64,000 nt of DNA from DB1 sp049323655. GTDB taxonomy: Bacteria > Desulfobacterota > Desulfobulbia > Desulfobulbales > SURF-16. The stretch lies in contig JBMONO010000011.1 in NCBI GenBank assembly GCA_049323655.1, forward strand, positions 46,200 to 110,199. Reading direction: 5' to 3'. A model generated the notes under the pieces. It saw only the letters and a list, made by a program, of their open reading frames with translations. It searched no databases and was not told the origin of the DNA. Made by a program: the position numbers and the translations under genes. This document shows positions 52,023-61,652 of this stretch, in pieces (the first letter of the stretch is position 1; the number at the start of each line of letters is the position of its first letter).

Positions 52023-53240
52023 ATGCCGGTGAGCAGTATTGCAGAAGCAATCGAGGACATCCGATCAGGAAAAATGATCATCCTGGTCGATGATGAGGAT
52101 CGGGAAAACGAGGGTGATCTCTGTATGGCCGCCCAGATGGCCACGCCTGAGGCGATCAATTTTATGGCTACCCATGGTCGGGGGCTGATCTGTCTTACCC
52201 TGACCCCGGAGCATCTGGAGAGATTGAAGTTGCCGATGATGGTGCAGAACAACCAATCCCCTTTTGAAACCGCCTTCACGGTAAGTATTGAGGCGCGGCA
52301 CGGGGTGACCACCGGCATTTCAGCGGCGGACCGGGCCCGCACCATTCAGGTGGCGGTGTCAGCGGACGTCAAACCGGAGGATCTCGTCAGCCCCGGCCAT
52401 ATTTTTCCTTTGCGGGCACGACGCGGCGGCGTCCTGGTCCGTACCGGTCAGACTGAAGGGTCAGTGGACCTCTCCCGCCTGGCCGGCCTGACCCCGGCCG
52501 GGGTGATCTGTGAAATCATGAATGAAGACGGGACCATGGCCCGCATGCCGGACCTGGAAATCTTCGCGAAAAAACATGAACTTAAGATCGTCACCATTGC
52601 CGATCTCATCAGTTACCGGATGCAGAAGGACAAACTTGTCCGACGTGCCGCGGAAACCCGGATGCCTACCCGCTATGGCGGCGAATTCAAAGCCATCGTC
52701 TACACCAACGATGTCGATGATTACGAGCATCTGGCCTTGGTCAAGGGCGAGATCCGTCCGGACAAACCGGTGCTGGTTCGTGTCCATTCCGAGTGTCTGA
52801 CCGGTGATGTCTTCGGTTCCATGCGCTGCGATTGCGGCGGCCAGCTGCAGGCCGCCATGCGCATGGTGGACCGGGAGGGCTGTGGCGTCATTCTCTATAT
52901 GCACCAGGAGGGCAGGGGTATCGGCCTGGCCAACAAGATTAAAGCCTACGCCCTGCAGGACAGAGGACTCGACACCGTTGAGGCCAATCTCGAACTGGGT
53001 TTTAAGGCGGACTTGCGCGATTACGGCATCGGCGCCCAGATCCTCCGCGATCTTGGAGTGAGCAAGATGAAGCTGATGACCAACAACCCGAAAAAGATCG
53101 TAGGCCTGGAGGGATACGGCCTGGAGGTGGTCGATCGGGTCAAGATCGAAATGCATCCGGTGCCGGACAATATCGGCTATCTGCGCTGCAAAAAAGACAA
53201 AATGGGCCATCTCCTCGAACTGGACAGCCCGGAAGAATAA
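52023..53240 (+). CDS. ribBA: Bifunctional DHBP synthase / GTP cyclohydrolase II (RibBA)
   Basis: 405 aa. N-terminal RibB half with VDDEDRENEGDLCMAAQ and GHIFPLRARRGGVLVRTGQTE; C-terminal RibA half with RVHSECLTGDVFGSMRCDCG (three zinc Cys), YMHQEGRGIGL and the arginine-finger region of GTP cyclohydrolase II. It makes both precursors of the pathway. ATG 52023 follows GCAGGTGATTTT, a weak ribosome-binding site. Confidence 0.97.
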   Translation: MPVSSIAEAIEDIRSGKMIILVDDEDRENEGDLCMAAQMATPEAINFMATHGRGLICLTLTPEHLERLKLPMMVQNNQSPFETAFTVSIEARHGVTTGISAADRARTIQVAVSADVKPEDLVSPGHIFPLRARRGGVLVRTGQTEGSVDLSRLAGLTPAGVICEIMNEDGTMARMPDLEIFAKKHELKIVTIADLISYRMQKDKLVRRAAETRMPTRYGGEFKAIVYTNDVDDYEHLALVKGEIRPDKPVLVRVHSECLTGDVFGSMRCDCGGQLQAAMRMVDREGCGVILYMHQEGRGIGLANKIKAYALQDRGLDTVEANLELGFKADLRDYGIGAQILRDLGVSKMKLMTNNPKKIVGLEGYGLEVVDRVKIEMHPVPDNIGYLRCKKDKMGHLLELDSPEE

Positions 53241-53257
53241 CGACTCGGAGTAATAAA

Positions 53258-53725
53258 ATGGCTAAATATTATGAAGGAAATCTGCAGGCCGCCGGCAAAA
53301 GGATCGGCATCGTTTTGGCCCGTTTCAACTCATTCATTGCCGAGCGACTGCTCGAAGGCGCCCTGGATACCCTGATCCGTTCCGGCGCCTCTGACAATGA
53401 TATTGAGGTCGCCCGGGTGCCCGGCGCCTACGAGATTCCTCTGGTGGCATTGAAGATGGCTCGTTCTGGCCGCTATGACGCCATCATCTGTCTGGGGGCG
53501 GTGATCCGGGGAGCGACCCCGCACTTTGATTTTGTCGCCAACGAGGCGGCCAAGGGCATTGCCCAGGCAAGTCTTGATACCGGGGTGCCGATCATCTTCG
53601 GGGTTCTGACCACCGACACCATTGAGCAGGCGATAGAACGGGCCGGGTCCAAGGCAGGGAACAAAGGTTCCGAGTGTGCCGCAGCCGCGGTGGAAATGGT
53701 CAACCTGCTCAATAATCTCGCATGA
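53258..53725 (+). CDS. ribH: 6,7-dimethyl-8-ribityllumazine synthase
   Basis: 155 aa icosahedral-type lumazine synthase. ARFNSFIAERLLEGALDTL, VPGAYEIPLVALKMA, LGAVIRGATPHFDFVANE (with the catalytic His), and FGVLTTDTIEQAIERAG. It provides the substrate of RibE. It overlaps nusB by 4 nt. Confidence 0.97.
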   Translation: MAKYYEGNLQAAGKRIGIVLARFNSFIAERLLEGALDTLIRSGASDNDIEVARVPGAYEIPLVALKMARSGRYDAIICLGAVIRGATPHFDFVANEAAKGIAQASLDTGVPIIFGVLTTDTIEQAIERAGSKAGNKGSECAAAAVEMVNLLNNLA

Positions 53726-54150
53726 GCCTTCGTCGCAAATCAAGGGAGCTCGCCCTCCAGTGTCTCTATCAGATCGATCAGCAGGGTGATTTTGTCGCGG
53801 ATGTCGCCGGGATGAGCGAGCATTTCGACGTCAATGTGAAGGCAGTTCCGTATGCCCAGGAACTGGTTGACGGCATCCGCGGCAACTGGCAGGATCTCAA
53901 CAGCCTGATCGAGCTGCATGCCAAGAACTGGCGGCTGAGCCGGATGACCGTCATAGACCGGAACATCCTGCGTATCGCCGCCTTTGAACTGGTGCACAAG
54001 GCCGATGTCCCGGCATCCGTTGCCCTGAACGAGGCAATTGAAATCGCCAAGCGATTCAGTACCGATGACGCCGCTCCCTTTATCAACGGTATCCTCGATT
54101 CCCTGTGCCGCAGTGTCAGGAATGAGCAGGACGACGCCGGGATGAGGTGA
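53722..54150 (+). CDS. nusB: Transcription antitermination factor NusB
   Basis: 142 aa all-helical protein. RRKSRELALQCLYQID, DRNILRIAAFEL, VALNEAIEIAKRFSTDDAAPFINGILD are the conserved blocks. It works with NusE (S10) in rRNA antitermination. Next to ribH, as in very many bacteria, and coupled to it by the ATGA overlap. Confidence 0.96.
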   Translation: MSLRRKSRELALQCLYQIDQQGDFVADVAGMSEHFDVNVKAVPYAQELVDGIRGNWQDLNSLIELHAKNWRLSRMTVIDRNILRIAAFELVHKADVPASVALNEAIEIAKRFSTDDAAPFINGILDSLCRSVRNEQDDAGMR

Positions 54151-54180
54151 CGGGTCCTGGTCCGTTGATCTTCACTTCCG

Positions 54181-56331
54181 GTGGCAGATATGGCAAATGG
54201 AGCACTGAAACAAGGGAACCATCCCACCATGGGAGAGGAAGTTGCCGCGGTCCTTGCCCTGGTCGTCTCGCTTTTTCTGCTGCTGTCCCTGGTCAGCTTC
54301 ACCCCACCAGACGGAGACGGGGGGGCGGCGACCAACTGGTGCGGCATGATCGGCCATTTTCTTGCCACCCTGCTCATGACCTTTCTCGGCCTCAGCGCCT
54401 TCTGGCTGCCTGGTCTGCTTCTTTTTTTCGGCGTTTCCATCCTGCTGCACGGTTTTTCCCTCAACCGTCTTCCTCTGATCTGTGCCGGTTGCACCGGACT
54501 GTTTATTGCCAGCAGTGGTCTGTTCGGTTCGTTGAACTGGCAGGAACTCGTGCTGTTCGGCCGGACCTATCCGCTGGCCGGTTATCTCGGCCGCACCCTG
54601 TTTGATCTCTTCGCCGCTGTCGCCGGCTGGCCCGGTGCCTTTCTTTTTTTTCTCACCCTGCTTATCCTGTCGCTGATGGCAACGGTGCGTTTTTCTCCCT
54701 TTTTTGTCAGCAAAAGGATGATAGTAACCTATGGTGCAATGGCGGAAAAAATTCGAGATCGCAGGAGGATAAACGACAAACAAAAGAAATATTCAGAGGA
54801 CTCATCTCCCGAACGGGTGAAAAAAAGCCCACTGCCGGAACCGCCCCTGTCCATCCCGCAGCTTCATGAACCAATCAGCGTGAAGAGCAGTGCCATGGAT
54901 GCCGAATTCCAGCCGGTACCGGTGAAGTCGGGTGGGTATCGGCTGCCCGGCATCGGTCTGCTCGACCCTTCACCCGCGGATGAGGTGAAGATCGACCGCG
55001 ACCATTACCTCGAGGTCAGCCGCAAACTGGAGGCGAAACTGGCTGATTTCGGGGTGCAGGGAACGGTGACCGGCATCTCACCCGGACCGGTTATCACTAC
55101 TTACGAGTTTGCTCCGGCCCCGGGGGTGAAGATCAACAAGGTTGTCTCCCTGGCCGATGATATCGCCCTCGGGCTTCAGGCGGAAAGCGTACGCATTGTC
55201 GGTTCCGTACCAGGCAAGTCGGCTCTCGGCATCGAGATCCCCAACCCGCATCGCAAGATCGTGACGATCCGCGATATCCTCGCCACCGAGAAATTCCAGA
55301 AGGCGGAGTCAAAACTCACCCTCGGACTTGGCATGGACGTGGTCGGTCGGCCGGTCTGCGTCGATCTGGCCCGCATGCCCCATCTGCTCATTGCCGGCGC
55401 CACCGGCGCTGGCAAGAGTGTGGCGATCAACACCATTATCTGTAGCATTCTCTTCAAGGCCACCCCTGACGAGGTGCGGCTGCTGATGGTTGATCCGAAA
55501 CGAATCGAGCTTTCCACTTACGAGGCGATCCCTCATCTGCTCCATCCGGTGGTGGTTGACCCCAAAATGGCCAGTCGAGCCTTGCAGTGGGCGGTGCGGG
55601 AGATGGAACGGCGCTATCTGCTGATGGAAGAACAGCGGGTCAAGAGTTTTACCAGTTATAATGAAAGCGCAGAGGAGAAGCTGCCTTATATTGTTATTAT
55701 CATTGATGAACTGGCTGATCTCATGATGGTTTCCTCAAATGAGGTGGAGACCGCGGTGGCCCGGCTGGCGCAGATGGCCCGCGCTGCCGGCATGCATCTC
55801 ATTCTCGCCACCCAACGGCCTTCGGTGGACGTTCTTACCGGTCTGATCAAGGCCAACTTCCCCACCAGAATGTCGTTCAAGGTTTCTTCCAAGATCGATT
55901 CCCGCACGATCCTCGATACCAGTGGTGCCGAACATCTCCTCGGCGCCGGCGACATGCTGCTGCTGCCGCCCGGAGCGGCCCGGCTCAAACGAATCCACGG
56001 CGCCTATATCTCGGAACGAGAATCGGAACGAATCGTCACCTTTCTTAAGGAACAGGCAAGTCCCCGCTATGATGAAACGGTCATAAAGGTGGTGGAAAAA
56101 GAGGATGAGGCCGGGGAAAACTGCGGGGAAGATGATTTCGATGAAAAATACGATGAGGCGGTGGCCTTTGTCTGCGAGGCGGGCCAGGCCTCCATCTCCA
56201 TGATCCAGCGCCGGCTGCGGGTCGGTTACAACCGGGCGGCGCGGATGATCGAGACCATGGAAAAAGAGGGCATCATCGGTCCGGCCGACGGGGCAAAACC
56301 TCGGGAAGTGCTGACACGAAGGACCTACTGA
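54181..56331 (+). CDS. ftsK: DNA translocase FtsK/SpoIIIE family
   Basis: 716 aa. Four membrane segments lie in the first ~180 residues, followed by a short linker and then the motor. Walker A is GATGAGKSVAINT (about 405), Walker B IIIDELADLMM, and LATQRPSVDVLTGLIKANFP and RTILDTSGAEHLLGAGDML follow. The C-terminal gamma winged helix (about 650-710, DEAVAFVCEAGQASISMIQRRL) reads KOPS-like sites. The linker is much shorter than in E. coli FtsK. Start GTG 54181; ATG 54190 is an alternative. It segregates chromosome ends at division. Confidence 0.95.
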   Translation: MADMANGALKQGNHPTMGEEVAAVLALVVSLFLLLSLVSFTPPDGDGGAATNWCGMIGHFLATLLMTFLGLSAFWLPGLLLFFGVSILLHGFSLNRLPLICAGCTGLFIASSGLFGSLNWQELVLFGRTYPLAGYLGRTLFDLFAAVAGWPGAFLFFLTLLILSLMATVRFSPFFVSKRMIVTYGAMAEKIRDRRRINDKQKKYSEDSSPERVKKSPLPEPPLSIPQLHEPISVKSSAMDAEFQPVPVKSGGYRLPGIGLLDPSPADEVKIDRDHYLEVSRKLEAKLADFGVQGTVTGISPGPVITTYEFAPAPGVKINKVVSLADDIALGLQAESVRIVGSVPGKSALGIEIPNPHRKIVTIRDILATEKFQKAESKLTLGLGMDVVGRPVCVDLARMPHLLIAGATGAGKSVAINTIICSILFKATPDEVRLLMVDPKRIELSTYEAIPHLLHPVVVDPKMASRALQWAVREMERRYLLMEEQRVKSFTSYNESAEEKLPYIVIIIDELADLMMVSSNEVETAVARLAQMARAAGMHLILATQRPSVDVLTGLIKANFPTRMSFKVSSKIDSRTILDTSGAEHLLGAGDMLLLPPGAARLKRIHGAYISERESERIVTFLKEQASPRYDETVIKVVEKEDEAGENCGEDDFDEKYDEAVAFVCEAGQASISMIQRRLRVGYNRAARMIETMEKEGIIGPADGAKPREVLTRRTY

Positions 56332-56338
56332 GCAGCTG

Positions 56339-57136
56339 ATGACATCCCCTCTCATCGATATCACGACGGACGGACATGTCCACACCCGGCTCTGTCACCA
56401 TGCCCACGGCGAGATGGAGGAGTATGTTGACGCGGCGATCGCGGTCGGACTTCGGAAAATCATCTTCCTTGAACACTATGAAACCGGCATCAGCTATTTT
56501 GAATCAACCTGGCTGACCGACGAGAATTTTGTCTGGTACCTGGAGGAGGGGCGGCGACTTGCCGATAAATACCGAGACCGGATAAGGGTGGGGGTCGGGG
56601 TGGAGGTGGGCGCCAACCCGGACCGGCTTGAGGAAACGGTGAAATTTCTCGGTCGCCATCGGTGGGAGCGTATCGGGCTCTCCTATCATTACCTGCGGGA
56701 GGGGGAGCAGTTTGTCAATGTGGTGAGTCGTCGGCCCGCTAACTTAGAGCTGATGGAAAAGATCGGATATGACCATGTGGCGGATCGCTATTTTGCTGGA
56801 CTGGAAAAGGCCCTGGCCGTGATTCCGGCTACCGTGGTCTGCCATCTCGACGCGGTGCTGCGCCACTGCCCGGACTTTTCCTTTGCCCCGCGTCACCATG
56901 CCGCCATGGGCAGCATCCTGGCAAAAATGCGAAGAAAAGGGGTTGCCCTGGAAATCAACACCTCGGGCTTTTCCTTGCGGGGCGAACAGTTTCCCGCCCT
57001 GCCCGTCATCCGGCGGGCGGTGGCGATGGGCATCGAGCTTTTCGCCGGTTCCGATGCCCATCGGCCGGCGGATGTGGGCCGTTTTTTCGGCCGCCTTCCT
57101 GCGATGCTGGCAGGCGTGGCGGCTATGCCAGGGTGA
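56339..57136 (+). CDS. PHP-domain protein, histidinol-phosphatase-like
   Basis: 265 aa. PHP metal motifs: DGHVHTRLCHHAHGEMEEYV at the N-terminus, LEHYE, GVEVGA, the His in GLSYHYL, HLDAV and GSDAHRPADVGRF at the C-terminus. Best fit is the HisK/HisJ type histidinol phosphatase, although no his genes are nearby and PHP proteins vary in substrate. It begins 7 nt after ftsK and converges on the next small gene, with which it overlaps by 14 nt. Confidence 0.8.
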   Translation: MTSPLIDITTDGHVHTRLCHHAHGEMEEYVDAAIAVGLRKIIFLEHYETGISYFESTWLTDENFVWYLEEGRRLADKYRDRIRVGVGVEVGANPDRLEETVKFLGRHRWERIGLSYHYLREGEQFVNVVSRRPANLELMEKIGYDHVADRYFAGLEKALAVIPATVVCHLDAVLRHCPDFSFAPRHHAAMGSILAKMRRKGVALEINTSGFSLRGEQFPALPVIRRAVAMGIELFAGSDAHRPADVGRFFGRLPAMLAGVAAMPG

Positions 57137-57515
57137 TGACCAGGGGAATGATGTGCAGGGCGCTGGAAACGGATTTGGTGTGCTTGAGCGTCCACGATTT
57201 ACATGCTCCCCTGTCGCCCAGCAACCGGTCGATCTCTGCCACCACACCTTTGATGTTGATCACTGGATGCCGGGAAAACACCTCGGGTAGCCCATAGGTA
57301 AGATTGCAGGCCAGACATTTGCCGGGACGCTGGATGAGTTGCAACTCGAAATAGAGTTCTTTGGTCTCAGGGAGATAATTGTTGTATTTGAGGACAATGT
57401 CGTAGGCGCCTTCGCTGGCATCGCCAAACAAGGCATCAAAAAAATCATTGGCCCTTTCGGGCGGGAAAAGACCGCGCAGAACGTCATCGGTAAAAATATT
57501 TTTCATCTCGACCAT
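57123..57515 (-). CDS. Conserved hypothetical protein, PGKCLACNLTYGLP family
   Basis: 130 aa. I recognise this as a short conserved protein of Desulfobacterota (EVLRGLFPPERANDFFDALFGD type N-terminus, RPGKCLACNLTYGLPEVFSRHP in the middle). I believe homologues carry a misleading vertebrate homeobox annotation, but I am not certain. CLAC could be a metal or redox pair. Charge distribution and length give no other hint. ATG 57515; a second ATG is three codons on. Confidence 0.7.
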   Translation of the reverse strand: MVEMKNIFTDDVLRGLFPPERANDFFDALFGDASEGAYDIVLKYNNYLPETKELYFELQLIQRPGKCLACNLTYGLPEVFSRHPVINIKGVVAEIDRLLGDRGACKSWTLKHTKSVSSALHIIPLVITLA

Positions 57516-57678
57516 TTACAGCAGAACCTCCGGTGGTGAAAATGCGTAGCAGTTGAATATCATTTGTGTTTTTTTATACTACTTTTTTTCGCCGCCGCGG
57601 TCAAACCTAAAATTTCCGGTCTGGCCATTCCCCTCAGGCGAGCCCAGAGGCCAATGCTTGTGCAATTACAAAAACATC

Positions 57679-59913
57679 ATGCAGCTGACACTTTTTTCAG
57701 ACACGAAACATCACCAAGAGAAAGCCACCAGTCGCATTCCGGCCACCGCCCTTAATTCCGCACAGATGGAAGCGGTGCAGACGGTCAGCGGTCCGGTGCT
57801 GGTCATTGCCGGTGCCGGCAGCGGCAAGACCCGCACCCTGGTCTACCGGCTTGTCCATCTGGTGGAAGAGGGGGTCTCCCCGGAAAATATCCTGCTGCTG
57901 ACCTTTACCCGCAAAGCGGCCCAGGAGATGATCAGCCGGGCGGTCACCCTGCTTGACGACTCCTGCCAGCGGGTGATGGGCGGCACCTTCCATGCCGTGG
58001 CCAATCTTCTCCTGCGCCGTTATGCCGGTCACATCGGCTACCAGGCCAATTTCACCATTCTTGATCGCGGCGACGCCGAAGGAATCGTCAATCTCATCAA
58101 GTCCTCCCTTGATCTGGGTGGCGCCGGCAAGCGTTTTCCCTCGAAAAGGGTTATTCTCACCATCCTCAGCGGGGCAGTCAACAAATCCCTGACCATCGAT
58201 GACCTCGTTGCCGCCCATTATTCGCATTTGCTCGAATTTCTGCCGGATCTGCTGCGCATCCGCGATCATTATCAGCTTTACAAACGGGATCACGGCCTGA
58301 TGGATTATGACGATCTGCTCGTCTGCTTCCGTGATCTGCTCGCCCTGCACGAAGAAGTGCGACAGGAGATCGCCGCTCGTTTTCGCTACATCATGGTGGA
58401 CGAGTATCAGGACACCAACCATATCCAGGCCGAGATCGTCCGTCTCCTTGCCACCGGCCATGATAACGTCATGGCAGTGGGGGATGACAGCCAGTCTATT
58501 TACAGCTTCCGCGGCGCAGATTTCCGTAATATCATGGATTTTCCGAAGATCTTTCCCGGCACCAGACTCATCCGCCTGGAGGAGAACTATCGCAGTTGCG
58601 AAAAGATTCTCGCTGCCACCAACGCCATCATTGAACAGGCCCGGGAAAAATACAGCAAAAAACTGTTCAGTTCCATCCGCGGCGGCGACCATCCTACCCT
58701 TTTTACGGCCCGGGACGAAGGGGATCAGGCCCGCTATGTCACCGGGATGATCCTTGACCTGCACAGCAAGGGCCTTCCCTTTCATGAGATGGCGGTGCTC
58801 TTCCGCTCCGGCTATCACTCTTTCAAACTGGAGCTTGAACTGGCCAACCACCGTATCCCGTTTGAAAAAAGGGGAGGGTTGAAACTCACCGAAACCGCCC
58901 ATGTCAAGGATATCCTCTCCTATCTTCGCCTGGCGGCCAATCCGGATGACGCCCTTTCCTGGAGCAGGATTCTGTTGCATCTGCCCAAGGTGGGACCGAA
59001 AACCGTGCAGAAGATCGTCGAGGCCCTGCGGACAGCCGACGATCACCGTGCCGTGCTCCGATCCTTCAAGGCGGCTCCGGGCTGGCGGGATGATTTCCGG
59101 GAAATGGTGGAAATGTATGAGGATCTCGCCACCAGTGCCTCACCCGCCGGCCAACTTGAGCGGATCATGGTCTATTACCTGCCGATTTTCGAGAGGCTTT
59201 ATCACGATGATTTCCCTTCCCGGGCGCGCGATCTGGAACAGTTGAAGACCATCATCGCCGACTATGACAATCTGCAATCCTTTCTTGATGACACCGCCCT
59301 TGATCCGCCCGAACTCTCCGAGGTCGGGCCTCTACCGACCACCGATACCCTGGTGCTGTCCACCGTTCATTCGGCCAAGGGGCTGGAGTGGGACACGGTC
59401 TTTGTCATCAACCTGGCGGACGGCAAGTTCCCCACTTCCCATGCTGCGCTTTTTCCTGAGCAGTATGAAGAGGAGCGGCGACTGCTCTATGTCGCCGCTA
59501 CTCGAGCCAAATCCCGTCTTTTTTTCTGCTATCCGCGGGAGACCGTTGCCCCGGACCGCTCGCGTCACATTGCCACGCTTTCCCCCTTTCTTGCCGAATT
59601 ACCGCCAGGGCTGGTCAGAAGCGGAATCGGCGGCAGCAATTTGCTTTTTCCTCGGACACTACGGACGGAAATCGCTGTCGGCGGCGAGACCGGACAGAAA
59701 ACGGTAGAGCCGCCTGTCGCCTCCGGTGAAACCATCGCTTCTGAAACCATCGCCTCGACCCGCGATCTGCGGGTCGGCATGCAGGTACGGCACGGCTTTT
59801 TCGGCACAGGTGAGGTGAAAAGTCTGGCGGGCGACAAAACAGTGGATGTTTTCTTTCCCCGCTACGGCCGGAAAACCCTGCGCCTGGACTACGCCAAGCT
59901 GGAATTCGCCTGA
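57679..59913 (+). CDS. UvrD/Rep-family ATP-dependent DNA helicase (superfamily 1A)
   Basis: 744 aa from ATG 57679 (MQLTLFSDTKHHQEK); the open frame extends 42 codons upstream with non-homologous sequence. Walker A GAGSGKTRTLVYRL (about 45-58), motif Ia FTRKAAQEM, Walker B MVDEYQDTNHIQ, motif III GDDSQSIYSFRGAD, motif IV LEENYRS, motif V VHSAKGLEWDTVFV, motif VI VAATRAKSRLFF. The C-terminal ~60 residues have a Tudor-like segment (GMQVRHGFFGTGEVKSL) as in UvrD/PcrA. DNA repair or replication-fork role. No clear ribosome-binding site. Confidence 0.93.
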   Translation: MQLTLFSDTKHHQEKATSRIPATALNSAQMEAVQTVSGPVLVIAGAGSGKTRTLVYRLVHLVEEGVSPENILLLTFTRKAAQEMISRAVTLLDDSCQRVMGGTFHAVANLLLRRYAGHIGYQANFTILDRGDAEGIVNLIKSSLDLGGAGKRFPSKRVILTILSGAVNKSLTIDDLVAAHYSHLLEFLPDLLRIRDHYQLYKRDHGLMDYDDLLVCFRDLLALHEEVRQEIAARFRYIMVDEYQDTNHIQAEIVRLLATGHDNVMAVGDDSQSIYSFRGADFRNIMDFPKIFPGTRLIRLEENYRSCEKILAATNAIIEQAREKYSKKLFSSIRGGDHPTLFTARDEGDQARYVTGMILDLHSKGLPFHEMAVLFRSGYHSFKLELELANHRIPFEKRGGLKLTETAHVKDILSYLRLAANPDDALSWSRILLHLPKVGPKTVQKIVEALRTADDHRAVLRSFKAAPGWRDDFREMVEMYEDLATSASPAGQLERIMVYYLPIFERLYHDDFPSRARDLEQLKTIIADYDNLQSFLDDTALDPPELSEVGPLPTTDTLVLSTVHSAKGLEWDTVFVINLADGKFPTSHAALFPEQYEEERRLLYVAATRAKSRLFFCYPRETVAPDRSRHIATLSPFLAELPPGLVRSGIGGSNLLFPRTLRTEIAVGGETGQKTVEPPVASGETIASETIASTRDLRVGMQVRHGFFGTGEVKSLAGDKTVDVFFPRYGRKTLRLDYAKLEFA

Positions 59914-59999
59914 AGGGTAACAGAAAACGAAACATATCCTAACCGTATTTTGATAATCAGCGGCTATCATCATGGGAAAGACTACAAGGAGGTTTCGCT

Positions 60000-60215
60000 A
60001 TGATGTGCTGCTATCTGTCGGTTTACGCGCATGATTCGTTTTCCTGGGAGGTCGCCACCTGTCGCGCCAGGCAGGACCATTATGTCCCCAGTCTGGCCGA
60101 TCTTGAAAGGTTCTGTCGGAAAAACCATGCAATCTGCCCCTTTTTTCTGACCTTGCAGGTGATGGATCAGCCGATCGCGCCAAGGGCCGAGGTGCTCGGC
60201 CCGGCGGTTTTCTGA
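60000..60215 (+). CDS. Small Cys-rich hypothetical protein
   Basis: 71 aa starting MMCCYLSVYAHDSFSWEV and containing CRARQDHYVPSLADLERFC and CPFF. A consensus-quality ribosome-binding site AAGGAGG lies 7-8 nt before ATG 60000, so translation is likely. Five cysteines are spread over the protein. Not recognised as a named family. It lies between the helicase and folC with gaps of 86 and 114 bases; no other gene is seen in those gaps. Confidence 0.65.
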   Translation: MMCCYLSVYAHDSFSWEVATCRARQDHYVPSLADLERFCRKNHAICPFFLTLQVMDQPIAPRAEVLGPAVF

Positions 60216-60329
60216 AGAAAGGGGATTTGCTTGCGCCGCGCCGGCGGTTCTGCTATTTTTGTCAGCCTTATTTCTTCCGCCTGTTCCGACAGCGGGCAAA
60301 TTCTCTTTAGCTGACAGGAAACCAACGGC

Positions 60330-61652
60330 ATGGAGTACCAAGAGGCCTGGTCCTATTTGGACGGATTGCAATTCTTTAAGATCAAGCTCGGTCTCGAAAG
60401 CATGGCCGCCTTTCTCCAGAAGGTCGGCAACCCTCAGTGCGAGCTGCAATTTATCCATGTGGCGGGCACCAACGGCAAAGGCTCGGTTTCCGCCACTCTG
60501 CTTGCCCTGCTCGCCGGCGCCGGCTACCGGGTCGGTCTCTACACCTCGCCGCATCTGAGCTCGGTCCGCGAACGGTTCCGCATCAACGACCGGTATATCT
60601 CCCGCAGCGATTTCGCCGAACTCGCCACCCTGATCAGGGATTCCCTTGATGGCGGTCAGATCACCTACTTTGAATTCACCACAGCCCTGGCCCTGCTCTG
60701 GTTCGCCCGGGAAAAGGTTGATCTGGTTATTCTTGAAGTCGGCCTCGGCGGTCGGCTGGATGCGACCAACGTCATCACGCCGCTGGTCAGCGTCATCACC
60801 AATGTCTCCATGGACCACGAGGCCCATCTCGGCACCACCCTGGCGCAGATCGCCGCGGAAAAGGCGGGGATCATCAAGCCGGGGGTACCGGTGGTCTCCG
60901 GTGTTGCGCCGGATGACAGCCGCGAGGTGGTCAGTCGGGTCTGCCGGGAGCAGGGCGCTCCGCTCTTTTTGCTTGGCCGCGATTTTTCCTTGGTCGACAA
61001 TGATCGCAAAACTCTTGTTTTTCATGGTCCGCGCGGCCTCGAAGTTTCCGACCTCTGCCTGGCCATGCAGGGATCCTATCAGATCGACAACACCGCAATC
61101 GCCCTGGCGACCCTTGATCTGGTCCACCATCTCGGTTTTCCGGTGGCAAAAGAGGGCATCGCCACATCGTTGCTTGCGGTACGCTGGCCGGGTCGGCTCG
61201 AATATTTTCAGCGCCCCCTGCTGGCCGGAAAAGACGGAGAGGGCAGGGGAGAGACACGACGCTATCTCCTGGACGGTGCCCATAACCCGGCCGGAGTTGC
61301 CGGTCTCCGGCAGAGCCTGGAGAGCGACTTTGTCTATCAACGCTTGATCTGCGTCTGGGCCAGTATGGGCGACAAGGATATCACCGCAACACTGACACTC
61401 ATCGCCCCTTGCTGTGATCTCATCATCTTTACCAGGCCGGAAAGCGAACGTTCCGCCACCACCGCGGAGCTGTACGCAATCCTGCCGGAGGCGCTGCGCT
61501 CCAGGGCGATGTGTCGGGAAAAGGTCGGAGATGCTCTGATCTGTGCCGAAGAAGAGGCGCGAGCAGATGATCTGATCTGTGTGGCCGGATCGCTTTATCT
61601 CATCGGCGCGGCCCGAAAAATTCTGCTGGGGGAGCTGGTTGATGAACCATGA
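60330..61652 (+). CDS. folC: Bifunctional folylpolyglutamate/dihydrofolate synthase
   Basis: 440 aa Mur-ligase-fold enzyme adding glutamate to (dihydro)folate or dihydropteroate. P-loop GTNGKGSVSATLLALL (about 50-65), omega loop YTSPHLSSVRERFRIND, EVGLGGRLDATNV, DHEAHLGTTLAQIAAEKAGI and DGAHNPAGV. Both activities are expected for a lone FolC. AGGAAA precedes ATG 60330. Its stop overlaps the next gene by 4 nt. Confidence 0.94.
   Translation: MEYQEAWSYLDGLQFFKIKLGLESMAAFLQKVGNPQCELQFIHVAGTNGKGSVSATLLALLAGAGYRVGLYTSPHLSSVRERFRINDRYISRSDFAELATLIRDSLDGGQITYFEFTTALALLWFAREKVDLVILEVGLGGRLDATNVITPLVSVITNVSMDHEAHLGTTLAQIAAEKAGIIKPGVPVVSGVAPDDSREVVSRVCREQGAPLFLLGRDFSLVDNDRKTLVFHGPRGLEVSDLCLAMQGSYQIDNTAIALATLDLVHHLGFPVAKEGIATSLLAVRWPGRLEYFQRPLLAGKDGEGRGETRRYLLDGAHNPAGVAGLRQSLESDFVYQRLICVWASMGDKDITATLTLIAPCCDLIIFTRPESERSATTAELYAILPEALRSRAMCREKVGDALICAEEEARADDLICVAGSLYLIGAARKILLGELVDEP

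Noticed and set aside
59982..61340. Minus-strand open frame (about 450 codons) opposite folC
   Set aside because: Shadow of folC; no recognisable domain.
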